From NCBI GenBank assembly GCA_033977485.1, contig CM066987.1, positions 88,320,588 to 88,384,587 on the forward strand: 64,000 nt of DNA, given 5' to 3'. The position numbers and the translations under genes were made by a program. The notes beneath the pieces were generated by a model. It had not been told where the DNA came from. It saw nothing but the letters and a program-made list of their open reading frames with translations, and did no database searches. Positions 1 through 10,600 of this stretch are shown one piece after another. Positions within the stretch are counted from its first letter, which is position 1. Every line of letters begins with the position of its first letter. The DNA comes from Hydrangea macrophylla. Its lineage: Eukaryota > Streptophyta > Magnoliopsida > Cornales > Hydrangeaceae.

Positions 1-1494
1 AGATGAGCGTGCTATTTTCTTCTCCACCATAGCAAATGTTGAAGCTCATATAGTGGAATCGTATAAGATGGTCTCAGCTTTATATGGCTATTTTAAGAGC
101 GAAGCTACAGAACAGGTAGCAATAATCAACATCTTCATCTTCTTTAAGAATTTTAATTCAGTTTTGAATTTTGTTTGCCAAAATGTTTATAATGTGCTTT
201 ACGAGCGACCAGGGGTGGAACTAGAAATTTGAATTTGGGGGGCCGGGTTACTAGTTATACTATCCAATTTGAGCACATGGGGGTTCGGGGGCAGTGCCCC
301 CGAGGCAAGTTTTTTTGGAGCCTATTTATACCATCATGTGATCTACAATTGTTTGTTGTATAGCATGAACTAACATTAGACTCGTCATGTTGTTGGTGCT
401 ACTTTGAGATAAGAAATTTGTGCTAAAATTTAGTATGATATATTATAAAAGTGCCAAAGAGTTGTATGTTGGTTTTGGATTGTGATGAATTTATTTACAC
501 AGGCTTAAGAAAATTTTTGGATGTTCTAAAAAAAATAGATGAAACTCTGCCGATTTTTTGTTAGGAATAATAGCCTTTTTTTGGTTCGTGTTGCTTGTTA
601 GGATAGTTTTTTATTTGTATTTTTGGTCTTATTTTGCTCTTTGGGTTGTAAGATGGCTGCATCATTATATTTTTTATTGAACTTTTATTTTCGGTTTCAG
701 GTTGTGGCGAGAGATTCGAGGATTTGGATAATGATGAGAATCAATTATGAGCGTAAAGATTTTATTTAGATTATTATTTTTTTTCTACTGATGTCAGTTA
801 TGAAATAATTATATATGAACATGTACTTTATTGTATCTTGTTTTTATCTTTAAGTAATATACTTTTAAATTTTCTGTGGTTGTCGTAAAAAATAGCATGA
901 CATAATTTATTGTAATGGAGAAATAATGATTTTTGGTAATATTACATAAATTTCCATCACAAATATTTTTTGTGACGGTTTTGGTAATATTTGTGGTCAC
1001 AATATCTAAAATTCCGTCACAAATACTATTTATGACGATTTTGGGCTTACACAAAGAAAGTGCCTTAAAGCAAAATGTGACACTACTATTTGTGTCAAAC
1101 ATAAATCCGTCACAAATAGTATTTGTGACGGTTCTAGGTCGACACAAATAAAGTGCCTCAAATCAAATGTGACCCTACTATTTGTGTCGTACACAAATCC
1201 GTCACGAATACTATTTGTGACGGTTTTAGGTCGACACAAATAAACTGTCACAAATAATAAGTATATGTGACACCATTTTTTGTGTCACACGCAAATCCGA
1301 CACAAAATCCGTCACAAATACTTTTTGTGACGGAATTTAACCCGACACAGACTTTTTGTGACGCTCCTAACTTGTGTCGGGCACAAATCCGTCACAAAAG
1401 GTACAATTCCGTCACAAAAAATATTTGTGACGGAATTGCACCTTTTTTGTGTGACGGATTTTTTCCGTCACAAAAGACATGTTTTTTTGGAGTG
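1..1494 (+). mobile_element. Right end of a CACTA (En/Spm-type) DNA transposon
   Basis: The element ends ...CATGTTTTTTTGGAGTG at 1494, which reads CACTCCAAAAAAACATG on the other strand, a CACTA-type terminus. The preceding 550 bp (about 945-1480) is packed with direct and inverted copies of CCGTCACAAA / TTTGTGACGG, the subterminal repeat arrangement expected of CACTA elements. The best inverted pair is centred near 1422. The 3 bp after the terminus (AAT) would be one copy of the target duplication. The left terminus is outside the window, so the true start and length are unknown. Confidence 0.65.
2..769 (+). CDS. 3' end of an unrecognised two-exon gene, possibly CACTA-encoded
   Basis: Seen: an open frame enters the window and runs from 2 to 115 (38 codons, beginning DERAIFFSTIANVEAHIVES), ending at a CAG|GTAGCA donor. 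A matching phase-0 acceptor (TTTCGGTTTCAG) at 700 opens a last exon, 701-769, of 22 codons ending KDFI and a TAG stop. The intron of about 585 bp is AT-rich and contains a GGGGG-rich insertion near 230-310. I do not recognise the protein. Inference: because a CACTA right terminus lies only 725 bp downstream, this may be the last part of a transposase or accessory gene of that element; it could equally be a host gene into which the repeats moved. The start lies outside the window. Confidence 0.3.
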
Positions 1495-1499
1495 AATTG

Positions 1500-2830
1500 C
1501 TACGCATACTGTTCGAAGTCATTATGTAGGCTTCAATGGCCACTATTTAGAGTTCGAAGTAAATATGTAGCCTTCAATGAACATTGTCTTGTGTTCGAAG
1601 CTATTGTGTATGCTTCGAAGCAAGTTTAATTAAAGCCATCATTTTTGTGTTTGAGATCATTGCATTGGCCTCGATTGGGTCATCATAACCCAACAGTTTT
1701 TGTTTTTTCTTCAATTGTGGTTGGATCTTCGAAAGGCTTGGTGGATATTAATGAAAAGTTATGTAAATGGTGGACCTAGCCTCACAGAACTTTGTCATGT
1801 TTAAATCATTGTTATCCATGGTTCTCTGGTTAGTATGGAAAATGGTGGGTTTGATTGCTTCGATGGTAACATGTCTAAACCAAAAGTTTATTTTCATTGG
1901 TGATATACCATAGTGATTAGTTAAATGAAAGTATTTTCAACGATACTTTTATTGGCTTCAAAGCCATTTTTATTTTCATAATCCGATGTTATTATATTGA
2001 TTTCGAAGCAAGTTTAAAGCCGTTATTTTGGTGATTCAAATATAATAATATTGGCTTTGAATCAAGTTAAAGCCATATATTAGTGTGAAGCTATTACTTT
2101 GGCTTCAAAGCAAATTAAAAATAATTTATTTTATATTCGAAGTAATTTTATTGGCTTCGAATTAAGTCTAAAGCCATTTTTTGGTGTGGTGTTTAAAGTT
2201 AATTTATTGGTTTTGAACCAATCTAAAAACAGTTTATATTGTGTTCAAGGCTTTTATTTTGGTTTCCAAGCAAAATTAAAGTCCTTTATTTGTGTTCGAA
2301 CCCCCTATATTTACTTCGAATACAATTTTAAGCCATCATTTTATGTTCAAATCCTTTTCATTGGCTTCGAAGCAACTTTGAAGCCATTGTTTTGTGTTCG
2401 AAGCTATCATATTGGCTTCGAAATAATTTATTTTAGAGGCTATTATGTTGGCTTCAAAGCAAGCTTAAAGTCTTTATTTTATATTTGAAACCATTTTATT
2501 GGCTTCGAAATAGTTTATTTTATGCTCAATGATTATTATATTGGCTTCAAAGCCAATTCGAAGATATGTTTAGGGCGATTCAAATCCTTTTTATTGGCTT
2601 AGAATCAAGTTTAAAGTCATTGTTTTGGTGTTCGAAGCGATTGTGATAGCTTCGAAGCAAGTGTAAATCAGTTTACTTTGTGATCAAAATTGTTGTACTG
2701 GCTTCAAAGTCACTTTAAATCTATTTTTCGTGCTCGAAGTTATGGTGTTGGCTTCGAAGTAAAATTATATTATGGAAATAAAGTAATTGGTTCTTCAAAA
2801 ATTACGTATGCTTCATTTTCAAAGAACCAG
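1500..2830. repeat. Degenerate 50-60 bp minisatellite built around TTCGAA palindromes
   Basis: Imperfect repeats of about 50-60 bp follow the pattern TTGGCTTCGAAGCAAG, then TTTAAAGCCATTATTTTG, then TGTTCGAAGCTATTAT. I count about 18 copies of TTCGAA, and three exact copies of the 10-bp palindrome GCTTCGAAGC (near 1612, 2363 and 2649). Small open frames here (for example 2099-2488) are a by-product of the repeat and encode a repetitive low-complexity peptide. The array stops at a purine-rich CCAGGGGGC just before LTR-like sequence, so it may be the 3' internal part of an LTR element. Confidence 0.8.
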
Positions 2831-2838
2831 GGGGCTTA

Positions 2839-3535
2839 TGTTTATACCATAAAATATAATTTTACTATATTACTATAGTTATGCCATTTTAATATGTTAC
2901 CATATTACTCTATAATAACAATATTATTATTATTATTATTATTATGAGCTCTTTTGGCTTGCCATGGAAGCCATTTGGAAAGTACTTGCAGGACACTTGG
3001 CATTGTAGGAGAACATCAAAGGTGGTTATTTGAATATCAATGGTGATGATGAAGGTGGAAGTCATTTTGGAGGGAGCTTCTTTGGGAAGAAACACATGTG
3101 TAATTGAATTTGAATTGGTAGTTAAATGTAATAGGAGGGAAATGTTCAAATTCAAATAGGTAGTTATGTGATTCATCTATAAATAGATGTTGTGTACTCT
3201 TTGTAATGGTCCTGGACCACACAAACAAATGCATTAATATATCTACTTTATTTTCTTCATCTATTCGGCCACCATGGCCATTAGTTTAGGTAATTTAATT
3301 TAGCCTAATTAGGAGTAGTGTACCTTTACTTTGTTGTGTTCTTAGGAGTAGTCATAGAATAGTTCAATCACTTCGAAGGTATCCTTCGAGCTCTCTTCTT
3401 CTTCTTCTCCTTCTTCTTTTTAGTTTTTTAAGTTCATCTCACACGTTTGAAGTCCTTGTTAAGGCATCGAACGGTCACAATCTCCGTGGTGAGGCGCAGT
3501 TTGGATCACACACATTGGCAAATTGCTTGCCTGGC
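2839..3535 (+). mobile_element. LTR-like segment with TATA box
   Basis: A purine-rich ACCAGGGGGC (about 2828-2837) resembles a polypurine tract and is followed by TGTTTATACC. The segment has a (ATT)n tract at 2925-2944, a good TATA box (TCTATAAATAGATG near 3176) followed by a leader-like region, CT-rich sequence near 3395, and then TTGCCTGGCACGCCCGCAC near 3532, which resembles the GGCACGCCCGG motif that follows the 5' LTR in Tat-type gypsy elements. I found no second LTR, so the call rests on these landmarks only. Confidence 0.35.
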
Positions 3536-4858
3536 ACGCCCGCACTTATATAAATTTTCCAACCAAACAGGCTTCAATTACCTTTGACACTCAGATGCGA
3601 GAAAGAGTGGCTGCGGACTCCAACTCCAAGACCAATTGATTCACCCAAAGCAATTTTGTAGTCTCTCTCTCTAGCTTTGCCCCCATCAAGTAAATATCGA
3701 TCATCTTTTTCTCAGTTTTCCAGTATCTCAATTGACAAATAGTCTAAGTTGCTTATCTTAAATCTCACGTTTCCTTGATGAGTTTCAATTCATTAAGCTG
3801 TATCTATATGTATAAATCTATGCTCTTACATGTTCATAAAAGTTATAATTTATGATTTTAATACTATATCCTTGCATGTTTGCCGCATGAAGATGTGTTT
3901 TGACAGTGGGTTATTGTTTGTTGTACATATATTCTGATCTAGAAAATATATTCTTGAACTTGGTATTGGATATTTGTATTATGGGTTTATAGATTCTTGA
4001 TCGAGTTTTGTCAATTTTGTGAAATTGGGGAAGTAATTTAGTGGGCGCTTGATATTCTTCCACGTGATTAGTAGTGTAATTTTTATTCTCATTAGCTTTT
4101 TCTATATTTGTAATCTCTAATTGTTATTTTTCTTTATTAGTGTAATTGTTGGATTCTACACTACTGATCAAGTTCTACGGGTGCAATTATAGTAGATTTT
4201 ATGGCTATTGAGGACATTTGGATGCTCTCTGTGAAGCTGGGGCAAAAATGGTTGTAGACTTGGTGCAAATGTGGTTGTGGATTGTCTCATCTTCAATGCT
4301 GGGTCTGATCTTGCAAGGAAGAGTGTCAACGGCTGCTGGGAGTTTTTCAGTGTAGAAGGCAAGTTTTACACTCTATCTATCCTATAGGAGCAGAGGTGGG
4401 GTCTTGAAGTCATTATGGAACTAAAGCAGATGGTGAATCTAACAATAATAAGGCTGCATAAACCAGATTTTTGATTCATGCTTATATCATCTTTGATGTT
4501 CATGCTCTGCTGTTTGGGGGAAATTTATGAAAGACCTGCTTAAGTTTATGCATTATCTATTGATCTGATATTGTTTTGCTGCTATGGATTGTTGGGTGGA
4601 TATTGAGATGTGGCTACAAATCCGACCATCTATATAGCACAGACCTTAGTGTTTGTAATATAATGTCTAAATGGGTGGTTGCTGAAAAAGAAAAGCATTG
4701 GAAAATCACAAGGAATTGGATTTTGTATTCAACATAATGATATATTGACAAAGTTCCTTTTGAGAGTATTGATATTTTTGTCCACAATTGTTATACTCAT
4801 TCCTAGCTCCAGCCGTCTTGGATTTGGTATAAAAGATATGATATAAGAGATTAAACAG
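3536..4858. other. AT-rich stretch, no gene recognised
   Basis: No frame here has a recognisable product. A 15-codon frame opens at an ATG near 3595 and ends quickly. Sequence near 4160-4365 reads like decayed coding DNA but gives no family. It may be debris of the neighbouring LTR element. Confidence 0.4.
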
Positions 4859-5006
4859 TAAAAAAAAAAAAAAAAAATAGAAGAAAGTAGTTTTCTGTTT
4901 TACCAGTTTAGAAGAAAAATAGTTTTGCTGTTTTAGATTTTTTTATTTTTTTTTTTTTTTTTTAAAGCTTAAGATAGTAGGTTTTGTTTTTTTTTTTTTT
5001 TTTTTT
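4859..5006. repeat. Homopolymer tracts (A19 and two long T runs)
   Basis: A run of A near 4859-4877 is followed by T runs near 4943-4963 and 4987-5006, separated by short related AGAAGAAA and GTTTTGCTG motifs. The three segments look like repeated copies of one AT-rich unit, perhaps a chain of retroposon tails. Confidence 0.6.
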
Positions 5007-5114
5007 AATTAGAAGAAAATGTTTTTCGTTTTCTATTTCAAAATAAAAGCTTGAAAACATGTGTACTAGAAAGTAAAAGAAAAACTGTTTTGTTTTAAAA
5101 GGGCTCAAGTAGGG

Positions 5115-5148
5115 TATAACACGTGCATAGCACAGGTTATCGACTAGT
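5115..5148 (+). mobile_element. Helitron-like 3' end (hairpin plus CTAG)
   Basis: AACACGTGCATAGCACAGGTT (21 nt, 5118-5138) can fold into an imperfect hairpin and is followed five bases later by CTAG at 5144-5147 and then T. Plant Helitrons end in a GC-rich hairpin then CTRR, inserted before T. A similar but perfect hairpin (CCCGTGC / GCACGGG, 6213-6230) lies about 1.1 kb downstream. No Rep/helicase coding is visible; these would be short non-autonomous fragments. Confidence 0.4.
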
Positions 5149-5516
5149 TCATTTTATTTCCAAACTGATTTTATAGTACACACGCACATGACAACAAATT
5201 TAATTCACACACGACAATAAATTTAATTTACACATGCTTATAAAAATGCTTATTTTGTTACTCTTAAATCTAAACCATGAATTTAGACGTCATTTTATGC
5301 CCTTTTAACATCACAAGGTTATTTTTTACTACTGGGTTCCGGATCGCAAATTAGCTTCTGTTTAAACTAAGTTCAAACCACAAATTAGTATCGTGTTTTA
5401 ATTTTTCAAAATTTAATTTCATAGAATTACATATATTAATATTACACACACAAATACCTATAAATTGAATTCATACACACAAATCACAACATATGGTAAT
5501 GTTTAAATCTTTAACA

Positions 5517-5975
5517 CAATTCAAATCTTATACTCCAAAGAAAGAAAAAAAAATGATCTTACATTTTTGTAAAAACAAATAATCATCTTATAAATAAATT
5601 TCAGTATGACAATTGAAAAGGTCTATGCCAAATGAATGTTTTACTTATTTTAACACATGCTAATAAAAATACTTTACATACACGTGCTCATAAATTTAAT
5701 TTTATCACATATGCCTAATATAACCTATAATCATAGAACCAAATCCACACAAAAAAAACAACACAATTCAAATCTTACACTCCAAAAGAGAAAAATAATG
5801 ATTTTAGATTTTTGTAAAAACAAATAATCATCTTATAAATAAATTTCAATATGACAATTGAAAAGATCCATCCCAAATGAATGTTTTACTTATTTTAACA
5901 CATGCTCATAAAAATGCTTCACATACACATGCTTATAAATTTAATTTTATTACACATATGCCTAATATTATTACT
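5517..5975. repeat. Tandem duplication of about 245 bp
   Basis: Sequence from about 5517 (ACACAATTCAAATCTTA) to 5737 is repeated from about 5761 to 5975 with scattered differences. Both copies contain the block CAAATAATCATCTTATAAAT, the block CCAAATGAATGTTTTACTTA, and CACATGCT-like endings. The unit is AT-rich and non-coding. Confidence 0.8.
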
Positions 5976-6212
5976 TAGTATGTCTTATAATTTTGGACCA
6001 AAAAAACAACTTACAAATAATTACAAGAATAATCTAATATAATCTAAATATAATCTAATCAATTAATATTGTAAAATCGGTAGCTTAAAGTTTCAATACT
6101 AACATCACCATTTAGTTTTCAGTAATTAATTTTTAGTTTTATCAAAAGGGTCCTTAAATTTCAACGTTTTTGTAAGGTTGTATCTATTAAATGTTTGAAT
6201 TATAACATCCCT

Positions 6213-6230
6213 CCCGTGCATCGGCACGGG
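6213..6230. other. Perfect GC hairpin CCCGTGC-ATCG-GCACGGG
   Basis: A 7-bp perfect stem with a 4-nt loop stands in very AT-rich DNA and is followed by TTATAAAC. It resembles the hairpin at 5118 and the terminal hairpins of Helitrons, but has no CTAG at the expected distance. Confidence 0.5.
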
Positions 6231-6611
6231 TTATAAACTTATAAATCTATTATATATATACACACATATCGACCTCTATACAAATACAAACACGTACACA
6301 TACATACATTAACATTAAGAAACCCTCCAATGCTTTCTGAGCAGAGTTGGCACTTGTCACTTTATACATGAAAACCTAATATTAAGCAGGAATATGCATT
6401 GCGGCAGAAACAAGAATACCTAATTTTCAATTCTCCACCAAACGTTATGCCCTTCAAAACTTGAGCATAGACCAATACAGACCATAAAATAATTTGCCAC
6501 CATCAGAACCTCAACACTCCAATAAGTTGCTAAATAATGGGACTATATTCTATTCAACACTTTTAAAAATTAATAGAAGAATATACATGAGTTGTAACAT
6601 TAAGTTAAAGA

Positions 6612-6770
6612 GGCCATAAGTACGACTTGAGCACAAACCTAGTCTCCCAAAAGAAGGACAAGAGAAAGTTTGCATCTTTTAAACCACCAAGTGGCCATAA
6701 GTACGACTTGAGCACAAACCTAGTCGCCCAAAAGGACAAGAGAAAGTTTGCATCTTTTTAACCACCAAGT
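6612..6770. repeat. Tandem duplication of about 80 bp
   Basis: The unit beginning GGCCATAAGTACGACTTGAG at 6612 recurs at 6693 with two or three small differences (for example CAAAAGAAGGACAAG versus CAAAAGGACAAG). The second copy ends just before the stop codon of the DnaJ-like gene, so the duplication lies in that gene's 3' untranslated region or downstream flank. Confidence 0.8.
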
Positions 6771-6776
6771 ATCGGA

Positions 6777-7612
6777 CTACTTGGAGATGGGAGGCTCTTC
6801 CAACCACTTTGCACGAAAACCCGTTCCCTTGCAATCAGAACAGCACGTTGATCCCTGAGAGAAATATGACCAGATTGTTTATGAGTAGTAGCATACGTAC
6901 CTAAGGAAACATAATGGTACATGTGCTTAGACCAATCTGGTAGGTTTTTTACCTTTCCTGTACAAATAACACAAGTGGTGTTTCTGGAAGGGACTTGGCA
7001 TAGCATGTTATCACCAAGAATAAAGAAACCTGTCCCACCACACCATTTGCATTCAACATTCCCCTTTGATTCACAAGAAGTACAAGCCACAGGCCTTGGT
7101 TGCTGCATGCGTAGAGAATTAGGGAAGATATTAGTGAAAGACAAAAAAAACAAGACACAAAATAAAATGTACAAACCTTAGAATTGGATCCAGTACCGTT
7201 AAAGGCAGTAGTTGTGCCTGTCAGCAACCCAAAGCCAAATAGCAACACTCACAATAAGGGGCCTGGGTAATGCTTATATTGCCCCTAGCCTATTTACATA
7301 TGAAGCACCGACACTTCATTTGAGGTCCGTACCAGTACCGACTTGCGCATCCGATATTAATACGACCCGATATGCTCGGGATACGTGTCAGATACTTTGT
7401 TTTTCGAATTTGTGTATTTTAATGTTTTTTTTGTACGGATACGTCGCCGATACATCCCCGACACGCAAGGGACACGTAGCGGCAATTTTTTCAAAAATTT
7501 TGAAATTTCGAGGGTTTTAAACAAAAATAAAAGAAAGCTGAGGGTGTGAAAAAATAAAAAATAAAAAAACCAAATAATATGTGCATTCAGTTCGTCACTT
7601 CGTCGAACACAC

Positions 7613-7647
<35 letters not shown>

Positions 7648-10600
7648 TTGATTGTCGCAACCCCACCTCGGACAGTCGCGACCCTCCGGCGACCCACAAG
7701 CTGCTCGACTCACACAGCCGACTCTCAGGTACTTATTTTTCTTTTCTTTTCTTTTCTTTTTTTCTTTTTTTTCTTCTTCCTCTGATGATCCTTCTTCTTT
7801 TTTTCTTCATCCGATGCTTTTGTTAAGTGGTCGTCTCTCTCACCTCTCTCTCTCAATGTTATTTTCTTTTTCATTTCAGCCATGCACAGCCCTTGATCCC
7901 TTTCCCATTTTCGTTTTTAACTTTTGAGAGTGTTTGCTGCTTTTTGTCTTGGGATATCTGTTTAGGTTTTGACTTAAAACTTTTAATCAGACCAAAAATA
8001 AACTTTTAGACTTTTGTATCATAATACTAAAATTAGCAAAACTTATGATAACATATACTACCTCCGTCCCATTTTATGTGTCCATCTTGAAAAGTCCAAC
8101 TATTTAAGGGGACAATAAGAATCTACACCTCCTTTCCACAATTGCCCATAATCATTACACTTTTTTTTATTATTTTATTTTGGTATTGATTGCAAGGAAG
8201 GGTAGTTGGGGAAACTAAGTAAAAATTTATATACTAATTTAGGAAAGTGGACAACAATTTTGGGACATCCCAAAAAGGAAAGATGGACACATAAAATGGG
8301 ACGGAGGGAGTATATAATATGTACACGCTCCCTCATAATTGCTAATTAATATCACACTATTACTTTTTATTAAATGTGTATAATAATGTTAAAAAAAAAA
8401 AAGGAGCAATTACTGAAAAGGACAATTATGGAACAATTGTTAATTTTAAAGCCAATTTAAAAGTACACTTAACAAAAAGGACAAAAAGTTGACAGCAGGT
8501 GCTCGCACGGTATAAGTGTGCGCACCATAGAAAATCCCATGCACCACCCAGTCATTCAATGTGCCACACGCGCGCGCCCACGCGCTCCCAATCACGCCCA
8601 CGCGCTCCCAATCGCGCCCACGCTCGCGGCTTTCTTCAGGGACTGCTCGCACCGTGCGAGCAGTGTACTTTATGATTTCCAATTTCGAAAAATGTTTTTA
8701 AACTTTAAGCATCCATAACTTTTGACCTACAACTCCATTTTTCGCAAATTTTATACCGTTGGAATCGTGTCGACGAGAGCTACAAAACTAGTACCATTGT
8801 TGATATGTTTTGAGAAAAAAAAAAATTAATGTTTTTACGTACATGAATAATAAGTGAAATTTGACTTGATATACATAAAATATTAAGTGAAATTTCACTG
8901 AATACATGCAAAATATTAAATGAAATTTCATGTTTTTACATACATGAAAAATAAGTGGAGTTTTTACATACATGAAAAATAAGTGAAATTTCACTTGATA
9001 TACATAAAATATTAAGTGAAATTTCACTGAATACATGAAAAATATTAAAAGCTCCCCCATGCACCACCCAGTCATTCCACGTGCCACACGCGCGCGGCTT
9101 TCTTCAGGGACTGCTCGCACCGTGCGAGAGTGTACTGTATGATTTCCAATTTCGAAAAATGTTTTTAAACTTTAAACATCCATGACTTTTGACCTACAAC
9201 TCCATTTTTCGCAAATTTTATACCGTTGAAATCGTGTCGACGAGAGCTACAAAACTAGTACCATTGTTGATATGTTTTGAGAAAAAAAAAATTCATGTTT
9301 TTACATACATGAATAATAAGTGAATTTGACTTGATATACATAAAATATTAAGTGAAATTTCACTGAATACATGCAAAATATTAAATGAAATTTCATGTTT
9401 TTACATACATGAATATTAAGTGAAATTTCACTTGATATACAAAATATTATGTGAAATTTCACTGAATACATGAAAAAAATTAAAAGCTCTCTCCAAACAA
9501 GCCCTAAGTTCAATTTTTGCAAATATCATAAATTAGTTACCAAATGAATTAACATGAAATTGGGCTTTAAAAAGGAGAAGCACCAAAATGGGGGCCAAAC
9601 TAAGCCTTAATGAGGTAGCAATGGCTTTATTACTATTCGTCTTTTTTTTATTTTTATTTTTCTCAAAACATTTAAATTTGGCATACATAAATATTAAGTA
9701 AAAATTCACTAAACCCGTACATGCTTTCTTCCTGAAAAACTTGAAGTTTAACTTAACATTTGTGTACTCGTTCAGTGAGATTTCACTTACTAGGTCAAGT
9801 GAAAATTCACTAACTATCCCAAAAGTCGCTAGAAGTAACTCTCTAGAGTTTAAGGTCTAATTTGATACTTACTTTGTTAAAAAGTCCTTCAAATGTCAAT
9901 TTAAGTAAAATTTCATTTAATATCCATGTACAAGTTCAGTGAAATTTCACTTAATATTTATGTATGTCAAGTGAAATTTCACTCTTTTTTTTCTCTTTCA
10001 TATTAAACAACGCATATTTCGTTGGAAAAAAAAAATCAAATTTCACAAATCAATTATAAAACATTGTTTTTCACCCCAAACAAATGCAAAATTCTTCTGA
10101 AGTTTTACTAAAACTCTCCTTAAGAACAAAGTGAACATTCGTTTTTTTTTTTTTTTCCTCACAACATATCAACTTAACATACGTGAATATTACGTGAAAA
10201 TTCAATAACTCATACACGAATGTTATATAAAAATTCTACTAGGTTCGTCTGGAACATGGCATGTAAAAAAAAAAAAAAAAAAATCTTTTGCTCAAAAGGT
10301 ATCAACAATGGTACTAGTTTTGTAGCTCTCGTCGACACGGTTTCAACGGTATAAAATTTGTAATAAACAGAGTTGTAGATCAAAAGTTATGGAGGTTTAA
10401 AGTTTAAAAAAAACATTTTTGAAATGGATATCATATGGTACAATCACTCACACGGTGTGAGTGGCTGAAAGAAGAGGCGCGCGCGTGAGGGGCGTTGGAG
10501 TCATGTGGGATCTTTTATGTGTACTCATACCGTCTGAGCACTAATTTAGATTCTTTTTGTCCTTTTTAGAAAATGGTCAAACCAATTGGAGTTTTAAACT

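Noticed and set aside
2099..2488. A 129-codon frame with repeated FGF/FIG-like residues
   Set aside because: It is the translation of the TTCGAA minisatellite; the repeats explain it.
6949..7248. Minus-strand frame reading LLFGFGLLTGTTTAFNGTGS as an extra exon of the DnaJ-like gene
   Set aside because: It has no ATG, its left-hand reading continues through the real acceptor at 7103, and an acceptor at its start would give the wrong phase. Exon 1 joins exon 2 directly in phase.
9301..9522. Frames with repeated FHLIFYVYQVKFH-like peptides
   Set aside because: They translate the AAGTGAAATTTCACTT repeats of the foldback element.
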